DNA of 64,000 nucleotides, taken from contig NZ_JAXQNP010000004.1 of the NCBI RefSeq assembly GCF_034427435.1, positions 1-64,000 on the forward strand. The letters run 5' to 3'. This DNA comes from Nitrospirillum sp034427435 (GTDB lineage: Bacteria; Pseudomonadota; Alphaproteobacteria; Azospirillales; Azospirillaceae). The position numbers and the translations under genes are program-made. Below the pieces are notes generated by a model. It was not told the DNA's origin. It worked only from the letters and a program-made list of their open reading frames with translations, and did no database searches. Position 1 is the first letter of the stretch. Every line of letters begins with the position of its first letter. Below are positions 1 through 8,905 of this stretch, piece by piece.

Positions 1-34
1 CGGGACTGTCAGGAATTTCGTGCTCGGCGGGGTC
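1..34. repeat. Left terminal inverted repeat of the IS256-family element
   Basis: This 34-bp end starts CGGGACTGTCAGG and is an exact reverse complement of 1316-1349. Position 35 no longer pairs with 1315. Confidence 0.9.
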
Positions 35-59
35 ATAGTGAGGAAGAAGGAGACCCCCT

Positions 60-1305
60 ATGGCCCGACGCAAAGAGCCAGTTATTCCCGCCGCGATCCT
101 GGACCAGTTGCTGGCCGGTGCGGACGCCAAGACGGCGTTTGAGCAGAACGGGCTGCTTGATCAGTTGAAGAAGGCGCTGACGGAGCGGGCGCTGAACGCG
201 GAACTGGATCATCACCTGGTTGGTGACGAGAGCGGCAACCGGCGCAACGGCTATGGCCGCAAGACGGTGCTGACGGATGGTGGCCCGGTTGAGCTGGCCA
301 TCCCCCGGGACCGGACGGCGACATTCGATCCGCAGTTGATCGGCAAGTACCAGCGGCGCTTTCCGGGCTTCGACGAGAAGATCATCTCGATGTACGCGCG
401 GGGCATGTCGACGCGGGAGATCACAGGGCACCTGCGGGAACTCTACGGCATTGAGGTGTCGGCCGACCTGATCTTGCTGCTCCGCGCTGCCCTTCGGGTC
501 GACGGTGACGGACGCAGTGATCGAGGAAGTGACGGCTTGGCAGAACCGGCCGCTGGAGGCGATCTATCCCCTGGTGTTCCTGGACGCCATCCGGGTGAAG
601 ATCCGGGATGAGAGCCTGGTGCGCAACAAGGCCATCCACGTTGCCATCGGCGTGCGGGCCGACGGCAGCAAGGAGGTCCTGGGCCTTTGGATCGAGCAGA
701 ACGAAGGCGCCAAGTTCTGGCTACGGGTCCTGAACGAACTGAAGAACCGGGGCGTTGAAGACATCCTGCTGGCCGTGGTCGATGGCCTGAAAGGCTTCCC
801 CGAAGCGATCGCCGCAGCCTATCCCGAAACCATTGTACAGACCTGCATCGTCCACCTGCTGCGCCACAGCATGGAGTTCGCTTCCTGGAAGGATCGCAAG
901 GCCATCGCCGGCGCCCTGAAGACAATTTACGACGCCGTGGACGACAAGGCGGCCGAGGCCGCGTTGTCCGCCTTCGAGGTCGGCCCCTGGGGCGAGAAAC
1001 ACGCCGCCATCGGCAAGGCCTGGCGCCGGGCGTGGCAAGAGGTCATTCCGTTCTTCGCCTTCCCGCGGGAAGTCCGGCGGATCCTTTACACCACCAATGC
1101 CATCGAGGCCCTGAACTCCAAGCTGCGCCGGGCGGTCCGCGCCAGGGGGCACTTCCCCAATGACGAGGCGGCCCTGAAGCTGCTGTTCCTGGTCTTGAAC
1201 CGGGCGGAGAAAGATTGGAAAATGCCACCGCGCGAATGGACGGCGGCGAAGGCCCAGATGGCTGTCATGTTCGGCGAGCAGTTCTCAAGGGCGATGAGCG
1301 CCTGA
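60..1305 (+). pseudogene. IS256-family transposase, disrupted by a 25-nt insertion
   Basis: The N-terminal part (60 to about 473) reads as an IS256 transposase up to the block VSADLI. The frame then changes, and the rest (TDAVIEEVTAWQNRPLEAIYP onward, frame of 505-1305) continues the family to the stop. Removing bases 474-498 (25 nt) joins the two parts exactly as DLI-STVTDAVIEEV and gives about 406 residues, the usual family length. The catalytic region is visible in the second part: VVDGLKGFPEAI, CIVHLLRHS and the glutamate block NAIEALNSKLRR. The start follows a GAAGGAGA-type ribosome site. I see no slippery site that would make this programmed frameshifting. The inserted 25 nt have no obvious copy next to them. 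Confidence 0.85.
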
Positions 1306-1315
1306 ATGCGAAACC

Positions 1316-1349
1316 GACCCCGCCGAGCACGAAATTCCTGACAGTCCCG
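1316..1349. repeat. Right terminal inverted repeat of the IS256-family element
   Basis: This is the exact reverse complement of bases 1-34. It starts ten bases after the transposase stop codon, and the interrupted maturase reading frame resumes at 1350. Confidence 0.9.
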
Positions 1350-1760
1350 GCCAAGAGCGTGGACAGGTTGCGCGACAAGCTCAGGGGCCTGTTCCGGGCC
1401 GGACGCGGACGTTCCCTGGCACACACCATCGAGACCCTCGCCCCCATCCTGCGCGGCTGGACGGCCTACTTCCGGCTGGCCGAGGTGAAGGGCATCTTCG
1501 AGGACCTCGATGGATGGCTGCGGCGCAAACTGCGCTGCATCCTCTGGCGCCAATGGAAACGCCCGCGCACCCGGGCCGGCAACCTGATGCGGCGGGGATT
1601 GGATGAGGCCCGCGCATGGGCGTCCGCCTGCAACGGACGCGGCCCCTGGTGGAATGCAGGGGCCAGCCACATGAACGATGCCTACCGGAAATCCTACTTC
1701 GACACTCTCGGCCTGCCATCCCTCATGACGACCCATCAACGTCTAAACCACGTTTCATGA
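1350..1760 (+). pseudogene. ltrA: Group II intron reverse transcriptase/maturase, C-terminal fragment
   Basis: The frame from 1350 reads AKSVDRLRDKLRGLF, then the maturase-specific (domain X) block SLAHTIETLAPILRGWTAYF, then a basic stretch (RRKLRCILWRQWKRPRTRAG), and it ends in the tail KSYFDTLGLPSLM. In intact proteins domain X binds intron RNA and helps splicing. The reverse transcriptase palm and fingers are missing because the IS256 element interrupts the gene immediately upstream. The stop codon abuts domain V, the normal arrangement of a domain IV-encoded protein. The same frame happens to stay open through the IS end, which is fortuitous. Confidence 0.85.
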
Positions 1761-1830
1761 ACCGCCGTATACGGAACCGTACGTACGGTGGTGTGGGAGG
1801 GGGGAGGTGCGAACCTCCCTCCTACTCGAT
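1760..1830 (+). ncRNA. Group II intron domains V and VI
   Basis: Domain V folds at 1761-1792: a 9-bp lower stem (ACCGCCGTA with TACGGTGGT, one G-U), a two-base CG bulge at 1782-1783, and a 4-bp upper stem closed by GAAC. The lower stem carries a CGC triad, as known in group IIC introns. Domain VI follows at 1798-1824: GGGAGGT, a GCGA tetraloop, then ACCTCCC. Its probable bulged branch-point A is at 1824, six bases from the predicted intron 3' end CGAT at 1827-1830. Confidence 0.8.
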
Positions 1831-2061
1831 TGGGCCGATTGCAGAAACGCTGGCAAGTGCTCCCGTATACCCTATGGCATGATCGTGACCCCGGCTGCGC
1901 CCGGTTTGACTCGGACAGCGGTAGCGGGATGGTCCCATCCATCCCGCGTTCGCTGATGATGTCGTGGGGCTGTGTCCTGGATGGTGGCCCATTTGCCCGC
2001 GGGAATACCTGAACGGGCGGGATATGGGCGCCCTGGACACTCCGCCCCGAAGATCGATGCG
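1831..2061. other. Intergenic region downstream of the intron
   Basis: No convincing gene is present. It would be the 3' exon side of the intron. An imperfect nested hairpin lies at 1987-2029 (GCCCAT with ATGGGC outside, GCCCG with CGGGC inside). It has no T-tract, so I do not call it a terminator. Confidence 0.5.
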
Positions 2062-3051
2062 TCAGGGCATCGTCGCGGGGGCGGCGGGAATGGGAGGTGG
2101 GGGCAGCAGTCGGCCTTGCAGGGCGCGCAGGACGGTGCCCAGCGCCACCACCCCCACCACGCCGTTGGCCACGAGGAACAACACCGGGGCCAGATCCGCC
2201 ATCACGCCGGTATCGCCCCGTGCCGCCAGACGTATCGGTGTCGTCGCCAGGGCGGTGGCGCCGAAAGTGAAGGCCCAGTAGGCGGGGGTGAACCCGTCCT
2301 TGAGGATCCAGGGCAGCAGGCGGGCCAGCACCAGCGCCTGCAACAGGCCGTAGCCCACCAGCAGGCGCGCGAAGACGGGGGACAAATCCGGTGCCACGCT
2401 GATCAGCGCCAGCGCGCCCACCACCGGTGGCGCCAGTTGCACACCCAGGGTGGGGCGCAGCGCGGCCGCCAGGCCGGGGGCGGTCAGCAGACGGTGCAGG
2501 AGTACGGATTCGATGGCCAGCCAGGCGAAGAAGCCGGCGCCAAACGCCATCTGCCCCGCTTCCCTGTATCCCAGCGCCGCCGCCACGATGCCGGCGACGA
2601 AGCTGCCGGCCACTGTTGGCAGGTATAGCACCGCGGTGGTCGTCGCCGGGTCGCGGTCCCCCTGCCACAAGCCCCCGGTGCGCCACACCGCGAACAGCAG
2701 GGTGAAGACGGCGCCCGGCACATACAGCGCCAGCGCCACGGGCCGGGAATGAGGCAGGGCGCCGCCCGCCACCAGCATGGTGGCGACCCCGGCCAAGCCG
2801 ATGAAGCAGCACTGCACCGGGTGGTTCACCTCCGCCATGGCCGCCGTGCGGTGATTGACCCATTTGGCGCCGTAGAGCAGCAGCACGATGGCCCATACGG
2901 CCGCGCCCACCGCCATCAGCGCCTCGCCCACCGCCGCCGGCAGGCCCCAAGCGTCATGGGCGGCCCGCCAGCACCCGCCCAGGCCGGTCAGGCCCAGGAC
3001 AATCCCGAAGAAGGCGGCGGGGACGGGGGGAAGAAGCGGACGGGCGCTCAT
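2062..3051 (-). CDS. tehA: TehA/SLAC1-family membrane transporter
   Basis: The 329-residue protein is almost entirely hydrophobic, with about ten membrane segments, and matches the tellurite-resistance/dicarboxylate transporter (TDT, TehA/SLAC1) family in length (E. coli TehA is 330) and layout. It begins MSARPLLPPVPAAFFGIVLG, containing the PAAFFGIVLGLTGLG block typical of the first TehA helix, and has the mid-protein stretch SVLLHRLLTAPGL. Members are anion channels or exporters of the inner membrane, and the substrate cannot be read from sequence. The start has a GAGGAG ribosome site eight bases upstream. It is transcribed like its downstream neighbour cysE but about 100 bp separate the two, so they need not share a transcript. 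Confidence 0.8.
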   Translation of the reverse strand: MSARPLLPPVPAAFFGIVLGLTGLGGCWRAAHDAWGLPAAVGEALMAVGAAVWAIVLLLYGAKWVNHRTAAMAEVNHPVQCCFIGLAGVATMLVAGGALPHSRPVALALYVPGAVFTLLFAVWRTGGLWQGDRDPATTTAVLYLPTVAGSFVAGIVAAALGYREAGQMAFGAGFFAWLAIESVLLHRLLTAPGLAAALRPTLGVQLAPPVVGALALISVAPDLSPVFARLLVGYGLLQALVLARLLPWILKDGFTPAYWAFTFGATALATTPIRLAARGDTGVMADLAPVLFLVANGVVGVVALGTVLRALQGRLLPPPPIPAAPATMP

Positions 3052-3156
3052 GGCAGGCTCCTCGGCGGGCGACGGTCAGGAGGGCAAGCCTGACCGAACG
3101 CGGATTCCCGTCAAGGTGGCGCCCGGCGATCGCAACAAAGCGAGGCGCCGGGGACG

Positions 3157-4026
3157 TCAGATCGAGTAGTTGAAGGACGTATAGGCCAGGTCGCTCAGCG
3201 CCTGGTCCAGTTCACGGGCGGCCTCCCGGCCAGCATCGTCCACCTTTATTACCTTGGCCGGGATGCCCGCCACGGTGGAATAGGGTTCGGTGGGCCTCAG
3301 CACGACGGAGCCGGCCGCCACCCGCGTATAGGCGCCGACCTCGATATTGCCCAGGATCTTGGCGCCGGCGCCGATGATGGTGCCCTTGCGCACCTTGGGG
3401 TGGCGGTCCGTCATGTCCTTCCCCGTGCCGCCCAGGGTCACGTCCTGCAGCAGCGACACGTCATCCTCGATCACCGCCGTCTCGCCCACCACCAGCCCGG
3501 TGGCGTGGTCGAGGAAGACGCCTTGGCCGATGGTTGCCGCCGGGTGGATGTCGGTCTGGAACACCTCCGACGAGCGGCTTTGCAGGTACAGCGCGAAGTC
3601 GCGCGCGCCGTTGATCCACAGCCAGTGGGCCAGCCGGTGGGTCTGGATGGCGTGGAAGCCCTTGAAGTACAGGAAGGGTTCGATCAGCCGCTCGCAGGCC
3701 GGGTCGCGGTCCAGCACGGCGGCGATGTCGGCGCGCAGCGCCGGTGCCAGGGTGGTGTCGTCGGCGGCCGCCTGGTTGAAGGTGTCGACGATCAGGGCCT
3801 GGGACACCACGTCGTTCTTCAGCCGCGCGGCGATGCGGTGGAACAGCGCCGTCTCGAACGAGGATTGGTTGATGACAGAGTCCAGGAACAAGGGCGCCAG
3901 CATGGGGGCGCCCGCCAGGGCGGCCTCCGCCTCCTGCCGGATGCGGTCCCACAGGGTATCGCCGGTCAGCTGCGCGGCTGCCTTCTCACGGCGCACCAAA
4001 GCCAAACGCCCTCCCAGCACCGCCAT
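3157..4026 (-). CDS. cysE: Serine O-acetyltransferase
   Basis: CysE acetylates L-serine with acetyl-CoA, the first step of cysteine synthesis. The 289-residue protein has the N-terminal helical domain (TLWDRIRQEAEAALAGAP, then SFETALFHRIAARL) followed by the left-handed beta-helix: DIHPAATIGQGVFLDHATGL, the loop VVGETAVIEDDVSLLQDVTL, and GGTGK..DRHPKV, all diagnostic of CysE. The conserved His and Asp of the active site sit in FLDHATG and TDRHPKV. I chose the ATG at 4026 because GGAGGG lies just upstream and the length fits (E. coli 273). A longer open frame to 4176 has no family support. Confidence 0.92.
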   Translation of the reverse strand: MAVLGGRLALVRREKAAAQLTGDTLWDRIRQEAEAALAGAPMLAPLFLDSVINQSSFETALFHRIAARLKNDVVSQALIVDTFNQAAADDTTLAPALRADIAAVLDRDPACERLIEPFLYFKGFHAIQTHRLAHWLWINGARDFALYLQSRSSEVFQTDIHPAATIGQGVFLDHATGLVVGETAVIEDDVSLLQDVTLGGTGKDMTDRHPKVRKGTIIGAGAKILGNIEVGAYTRVAAGSVVLRPTEPYSTVAGIPAKVIKVDDAGREAARELDQALSDLAYTSFNYSI

Positions 4027-4165
4027 CGCCACCCTCCGCCCCAATGCTCCCACGACAGCGAAAGGCTGTGCCTGGAAGCTATTAACCCCCGGCGGGAACG
4101 TCAACAATTTGACAATGCTCAACCGAACCGGGCGGTTCCTTGAGCCTTGCTCATGAAATGGAAAC

Positions 4166-4187
4166 GGCCACGACACTAGCCGTGGCC
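4166..4187 (-). terminator. Possible weak terminator hairpin after the GH31 gene
   Basis: GGCCACG at 4166-4172 pairs with CGTGGCC at 4181-4187. Read on the minus strand the stem is followed by GTTTCCATTTC, a poor T-tract. A second perfect palindrome (CCCCGGTCACCGGGG) lies at 4219-4233. Both sit between the end of the GH31 gene and the cysE start. Confidence 0.35.
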
Positions 4188-4248
4188 GCTCCCCTGGGCG
4201 ATGACGCCCGTCACAAGGCCCCGGTCACCGGGGTAGGCGGGGGACCGC

Positions 4249-6648
4249 CTAGCGGCCCATGACCTGGACCAGGTCGGCCGGCGCCGTGGCGAAGGGCTCG
4301 CGCGCGCCCTCGGCCGTCAGCTTTCCCGCCTTGTCGTCCCAGCGCAGGGTGGCGACGCTGCCGCCCTTGCCCTTCTCGTATTCCAGGCTCAGGCCGTCGT
4401 CGTCGTAGACGGTGGCACTGCCGTCGCGGCCGGGATAGACCTTCAGGGCCACGATCTTCTGCTTCTCCGCCGTCGACTGCACGTCGGCACCCAGCGGCAG
4501 GATGGAGCCCGCCCGCACGAACAGGGGGATCTGGTCGATGGGGGAGGCCACGGTCACCCACTGACCGCCGGCCAGCTTCTCGTTGGTCCAGTAGTTGTAC
4601 CAGTCGGTGCCGGCCGGCAGGTAAACCGGCTTGCTCGTCTGGCCGGCCTCCGTCACCGGTGCCACCAGGAAGGCGGGGCCGAACATGTATTCCGTGCCCA
4701 AGTCGGCGACATTGGGGTCGTGGGGGAAGTCCATCCACAAGGCCCGCATGAAGGGCACGCCCGTGTCGTAGGTGGCCTTGGCCTGGGCGTAGAGATAGGG
4801 GATCAGGGCATAGCGCAGCCGGTCATAGCGGGCCATGATGGCCTCCGCCTCCGCACCGAAGGCCCAGATTTCCGTATGCTTGCGGTCGCCGTGCAGCCGC
4901 AGGGTGGGCAGGAAGGTGCCGTACTGGAACCAGCGGACCATCAGTTCCGGATAGTCGTGGTTCTGGCCCACCGTCTCCTCGGCTCCCGCCGGGCTGACCA
5001 GGGGCGTGCCGGTGTAGCTGGTGGTCTGCGGCAGGTACTGCCAGCCACCGATGTCGTTGCCCCAATAGGCGATGCCCGACGCCGTCATGTTCAGGCCGGT
5101 CGGGATCTGGCGGCGTAGCGCCTCCCACTGCGGGCTGATGTCCGACGACCAGAACAGGGCGCCGGTGCGCTGCGATCCCAGATAGGCGGCGCGCGACAGG
5201 ATCAGGGGCCGCCGGTTGGGCCGCCAGGCCCGCAGGCCCTGCGCCACCCCCTCGACATGCAGCAGGGGGAAGACGTTGTGATACCTGTCGCCGGAACCGA
5301 TGGAATAGAAGAAGCCATCGGGCACCAGGTCCGGTTCCGTCTCGTCCAGCCAGGGATAGTCGAAGCCGTGGCTCAGCACGTTGTCGCGGATATGGTCCCA
5401 GAACCAGGCGCGGGCGGCGGGGTTGGTGGCGTCGATCAGGGCGCCGGCCCGGTCGGAGCGGAAGGGCAGGCCGTCCACGGTCTTGCCGTCCGCGTCCTTC
5501 AGCAGATAGCCCTTGGTGTCCAGCTCGTTGAAATAGCGTCCCGAGGTCTCGAACCGCGGCCAGAGCGAGACGATGGACTGCAGGCTCATGGCGTGCAGGT
5601 CCTGGTTCATGGCGTCGGGGTTGGGGAATTCCGCTGGGTTGATGTCCAGCTGGCCCATGCGGGTCCAGTAGAACCAGTCCAGCACCATGATATCCAGCGG
5701 GTACTTCTTCTGCCGGTAGGTCTTGGCCACGCGCAGGATCTCATCCTGGCTGTCGTAGCGCGCCTTGGACTGGATCAGGCCGAAGGCGGCCTTGGGCGGG
5801 ATGGGCGTCTTGCCCGTCAGGCGGGCGTAGGCGCCGTAAATCTCGGCCGGGGTGTCGCCGGTGATGACGAAGAAGCTGACCCGCTCCCCCACGGTGGAGG
5901 AGAGGGAGGTGGCGCCGTTGATGCCGGCGCTCAGCACCGTTTCCGCCGGGTTGTCCCAGACGATGGCGTAGCCCTTGGAGCTGACCAGCACCGGCACGCA
6001 CACGGTTTCGCCCCCGGGGGCGTCATACCAGTGCTTGCAGTCCAGCGTGCGGCCGCGCAGGTCCAGCGGGCCCAGCGACTGCTGGTTCTGGCCCATGCCG
6101 TAATAATGTTCGTCCGCCGGCGCCTTGAAGCTGGCGCCGACTTGGTAGGTCTTCTCCCCCGCCACGGTGTGCGGCGCCATGGACCAGCCGGTCATGTCCA
6201 GCACCACCTGTCCCCGCGCGTTCTTCACCTGCAGGGTGACGGGCGGCAGCTGGGGCGCGAAATACTTCTCCATCTGGCTGGGGACGTGCGGCGGCTTGGC
6301 GGCGTCGACATGCAGGCTCAAGGCGCCGGAGGTGAAGCTGTCGCCGCTCAAGTCACCGCTATGGCGGAAGCCGGCGTTGTCGGCGGCACCGGGCAGCACG
6401 CCATAGCCGGGGCCCTTCAGCGCCTGGTCCTTCTCCGCCGCGATGGTGACGCGCACCACGTTGGCGTCGTACCCCTCCACCGAGACATAGGCGCCGTAGC
6501 GATCCAGTACCGCCAGGGGATCCGCCTTCGCCCCCGTCGTAAGGCCCACCGTCAGGCCCACTGCCAGGGCCCCCGTCAGTGCCAGGGCGGAAACGAAACC
6601 AGACAGCGCCGCCCGCGGGAACGGCGTCCTTTTCCTTAAACCCACCAT
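4249..6648 (-). CDS. Secreted glycoside hydrolase family 31 (alpha-xylosidase/alpha-glucosidase type)
   Basis: The protein has about 799 residues. After an N-terminal signal segment (hydrophobic core ALSGFVSALALTGALAVGL, cleavage near GAKA-DP) comes the GH31 N-terminal beta-sandwich (DEHYYGMGQNQQSLGPLDLR), then the TIM barrel (AFGLIQSKARYDSQDEIL, DIMVLDWFYW), and a C-terminal DUF5110-like beta domain (IPLFVRAGSILPLG, VYDDDGLSLEYEKG). The nucleophile Asp is in YPWLDETEPD and the acid/base Asp is expected in LFWSSDISPQWEALR. GH31 retaining enzymes release alpha-linked glucose or xylose; WLDETEP resembles bacterial alpha-xylosidases, but the substrate is inferred. The ATG at 6648 has GGAGG 13 nt upstream, a long spacing; an upstream GTG at 6699 is less likely. 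It follows the phospholipase gene on the same strand after 120 bp. Confidence 0.85.
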   Translation of the reverse strand: MVGLRKRTPFPRAALSGFVSALALTGALAVGLTVGLTTGAKADPLAVLDRYGAYVSVEGYDANVVRVTIAAEKDQALKGPGYGVLPGAADNAGFRHSGDLSGDSFTSGALSLHVDAAKPPHVPSQMEKYFAPQLPPVTLQVKNARGQVVLDMTGWSMAPHTVAGEKTYQVGASFKAPADEHYYGMGQNQQSLGPLDLRGRTLDCKHWYDAPGGETVCVPVLVSSKGYAIVWDNPAETVLSAGINGATSLSSTVGERVSFFVITGDTPAEIYGAYARLTGKTPIPPKAAFGLIQSKARYDSQDEILRVAKTYRQKKYPLDIMVLDWFYWTRMGQLDINPAEFPNPDAMNQDLHAMSLQSIVSLWPRFETSGRYFNELDTKGYLLKDADGKTVDGLPFRSDRAGALIDATNPAARAWFWDHIRDNVLSHGFDYPWLDETEPDLVPDGFFYSIGSGDRYHNVFPLLHVEGVAQGLRAWRPNRRPLILSRAAYLGSQRTGALFWSSDISPQWEALRRQIPTGLNMTASGIAYWGNDIGGWQYLPQTTSYTGTPLVSPAGAEETVGQNHDYPELMVRWFQYGTFLPTLRLHGDRKHTEIWAFGAEAEAIMARYDRLRYALIPYLYAQAKATYDTGVPFMRALWMDFPHDPNVADLGTEYMFGPAFLVAPVTEAGQTSKPVYLPAGTDWYNYWTNEKLAGGQWVTVASPIDQIPLFVRAGSILPLGADVQSTAEKQKIVALKVYPGRDGSATVYDDDGLSLEYEKGKGGSVATLRWDDKAGKLTAEGAREPFATAPADLVQVMGR

Positions 6649-6770
6649 CTTGAGATCCAGTCCTCCGGCTGACGGTGCCGGCCTTATGGCGGCCGGCACC
6701 GATCCTCGCGATAAGTATTATAAAAATCCTATTCGCATGCCGGGGCCCTGGATCAAAGCGATAATTGCCC

Positions 6771-8864
6771 TCAGCCGGCGGTGCCGGGGGCCCCCAGGGC
6801 CGGGTCGGTGCTGGCCGGCCAGTCCCCATCCACACGGCCCGCCAGGCGGCGCTGGACGTGTTCTCCCGTGATCAGCAGGTCGTACCAGCCCAGTGTGGGG
6901 CGCAGCGGCCAGCGCATGACGCCGCCCACCGGCCCCGGTGTCCAGGGACGGTGGTGGTCCTTGTAGGCGGCGGGCTGGACGGTCACGCCGGCACCCGTGC
7001 CCGGGGCGACGGTGACGCGCAGGGCATCGCCCTCCACCGCCCAACTGAGGCCAGCGCTTCCTATGCGGGTGCCGGTGAAGGCGCGGTGGAAGCCGTTCGG
7101 CCCCCGCACCCACAGGTCGTAGGCGCCCTCCGGCCCCATCAGGTGCCAGTCCCCCGTCAGGGTGTGGCCAGCCTCCACCGTGTAGCGGCGGGGGATGGCG
7201 TCCAGCCGCAGCCGGTCATAGACATGGAACACCGCGCCCTGGCCGGCGCCGGCCACGAAATCCAGGCGGATGGTGCCGGCGGCGGGGTCGACATGGTCAC
7301 TCACCTCCAGGGCGTAGCGCAGCCGCCGCGACGGCCGGGTGCCCGCCTCCTGCAACGGGTGCGGGGGCGCCACCGGGGTTTCCGGGATGGCCTGGCCGAC
7401 GATGGCGCGGGCGCGTTCCCGGGTGGGCGCCGTTTCCGGCAGGGTGGGCAGCTTGGCGTTGGGGGTCTTGAAGTCGAAGGCTGTGGTCAGGTCGCCGCAC
7501 ACCGCGCGCCGCCAGGGCGAGATGTTGGGCTCCATCACGCCGAAGCGCTTTTCCATGAAGCGGATGATGGAGGTGTGGTCCGCCACCTCCGAATGCACCC
7601 AGCCGCCACGCGACCAGGGGGACAGGATATAGCAGGGCACGCGCGGCCCCAGGCCATAGGGACGGCCGCGCAGGTTCAGGTCGTCGCCATCGGCGCCGGG
7701 GGCTTTCAGGCGGTGATAATCGTCATCCGTCACCGCCGTGCTGGCCCCGGCGAAGCCGCCGGGCGCGTCGGGGTCGGGCGACGGCGGGGCCGGCGGCGGC
7801 ACATGGTCGAAAAAGCCGTCATTCTCATCGAAGGTGATGAACAGCACCGTGCGCGCCCAAACCTTGGGGTTGGCGGTCAGCGCGTCGATGACCTGGGCGG
7901 TGTAGGCCGCCCCCTGGGCCGGGCTGGACGGGCCCGGATGCTCCGACCCCTCTTCCGTGCCGACGACCCAGGAGATCTGGGGCAGCCGGTCGGCCAGCAC
8001 ATCCTCGCGCAGCTTGTCCAGCGCCCGGGTGGACAGGCCCTTGTCCCGCAGCACGGCGCGGGAGCCCGGGTCGCCGCGATAGGCGGCGCGGTATTGCAGG
8101 AAATTGGCCAACGGGTTGTCGCCGAAATTGTCGGCCATGTCCTGGTAATGGCCCCAACTGACGCCCGCCGCCTCCAGCCGCTCCGGATAGGTCGTCCAGG
8201 AAAAGCGCGGGATGCTGGCCGCGTCCGGCTTTTTCAGGTCGTCGTCGGGGTTGTCGATGGCCGGACCGCCGCCCTTGCCGTGGGGGTCGTTGGTGCCGGT
8301 CCACAGGAACAGCCGGTTGGTGTTGGTGCCGGTGTGCATGGCGCAGTGATAGGCGTCGCAGATGGTGAACGCCTCCGCCATGGCGAACTGGAAGGGGATG
8401 TCCTCCCGCGTGTAGTAGCCCATGGCCCGCTGGGTCTTGGCCTCCGGCCAATGCGCCATGCGGCCGTTGTCCCAGGCGGCCTGGGCGTTGTTCCACTGGT
8501 GCGGCGTGCCCAGCATGCGCATCAGCTCGAAATGCGCCTTGGTCGACAGGTGGAAGGGGTTGACGACGCGGGGATGCGGGTCGGTGCGGTCGCGTTGGTC
8601 CCACACGGTCATCGCCTGGCCGTCCGGTCCCGGCGGCACCGGGATGGGGAACCGGTCGCCGAAGCCGCAGACGCCGGACAGGGTGCCGAAATAATGGTCG
8701 AAGCCCCGGTTCTCCTGCATCAGGACGACGATGTGCGCCACGTCCTCCAGGGTTCCGGTGCGCACGTCGGCGGGAATGGCGGCGGCGCGGGCCAGGGCCG
8801 GCGGCAGGCCGGCCAGGGCGACACCGCCCAACGCATGGCGAAGAAGCGAACGGCGATCCATCAT
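6771..8864 (-). CDS. Tat-exported phosphocholine-specific phospholipase C
   Basis: The 697-residue protein begins MMDRRSLLRHALGGVALAG, a twin-arginine signal, with cleavage near ARA-AA. The catalytic phosphoesterase domain of the PlcC/AcpA superfamily follows, with the hallmark QENRGFDHYFG near residue 52, then HQWNNAQAAWDNGRM and TGTNTNRL, and the later metal-site block LFITFDENDGFFDHV. Two small C-terminal beta domains (DUF756 type) follow, the usual layout of Pseudomonas PlcN/PlcH (about 690-730 residues). The enzyme should hydrolyse phosphatidylcholine or sphingomyelin outside the inner membrane, releasing phosphocholine. It lies 41 bp downstream of the histidine phosphatase gene on the same strand, which supports a phosphate- or choline-scavenging role. 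Confidence 0.88.
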   Translation of the reverse strand: MMDRRSLLRHALGGVALAGLPPALARAAAIPADVRTGTLEDVAHIVVLMQENRGFDHYFGTLSGVCGFGDRFPIPVPPGPDGQAMTVWDQRDRTDPHPRVVNPFHLSTKAHFELMRMLGTPHQWNNAQAAWDNGRMAHWPEAKTQRAMGYYTREDIPFQFAMAEAFTICDAYHCAMHTGTNTNRLFLWTGTNDPHGKGGGPAIDNPDDDLKKPDAASIPRFSWTTYPERLEAAGVSWGHYQDMADNFGDNPLANFLQYRAAYRGDPGSRAVLRDKGLSTRALDKLREDVLADRLPQISWVVGTEEGSEHPGPSSPAQGAAYTAQVIDALTANPKVWARTVLFITFDENDGFFDHVPPPAPPSPDPDAPGGFAGASTAVTDDDYHRLKAPGADGDDLNLRGRPYGLGPRVPCYILSPWSRGGWVHSEVADHTSIIRFMEKRFGVMEPNISPWRRAVCGDLTTAFDFKTPNAKLPTLPETAPTRERARAIVGQAIPETPVAPPHPLQEAGTRPSRRLRYALEVSDHVDPAAGTIRLDFVAGAGQGAVFHVYDRLRLDAIPRRYTVEAGHTLTGDWHLMGPEGAYDLWVRGPNGFHRAFTGTRIGSAGLSWAVEGDALRVTVAPGTGAGVTVQPAAYKDHHRPWTPGPVGGVMRWPLRPTLGWYDLLITGEHVQRRLAGRVDGDWPASTDPALGAPGTAG

Positions 8865-8905
8865 GATTGGGCGGCTTTCCGGTTAGAGGGGCCGTGGGCG
8901 GGGCG

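Larger units (their letters stand above)
1..1349 (+). mobile_element. IS256-family insertion sequence, complete ends
   Basis: The element is bounded by a perfect 34-bp terminal inverted repeat: bases 1-34 are the exact reverse complement of 1316-1349, with pairing lost at the next base inward. It carries one IS256-type DDE transposase gene filling nearly all its length. The right end lies directly against coding sequence of a group II intron maturase, so the element has inserted into that intron. The left flank lies outside the window, so the target duplication (8-9 bp is usual in the family) cannot be checked, and the left end could extend slightly further. The transposase is broken, so the copy is probably not autonomous. 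Confidence 0.9.
1350..1830 (+). mobile_element. Group II intron, 3' fragment
   Basis: This is the right-hand remnant of a group II intron split by the IS element. It contains the C-terminal part of the intron-encoded protein followed immediately by a foldable domain V and domain VI and a typical 3' end (...CTACTCGAT). Domains I-III and the N-terminal reverse transcriptase, if present, would lie left of the window. Insertion of the IS inside the protein's open frame makes the intron defective unless complemented in trans. Confidence 0.8.

Noticed and set aside
474..505. Programmed ribosomal frameshift in the IS256 transposase
   Set aside because: The family normally uses a single frame, no slippery heptamer or stimulatory stem is present, and removal of exactly 25 nt restores the gene.
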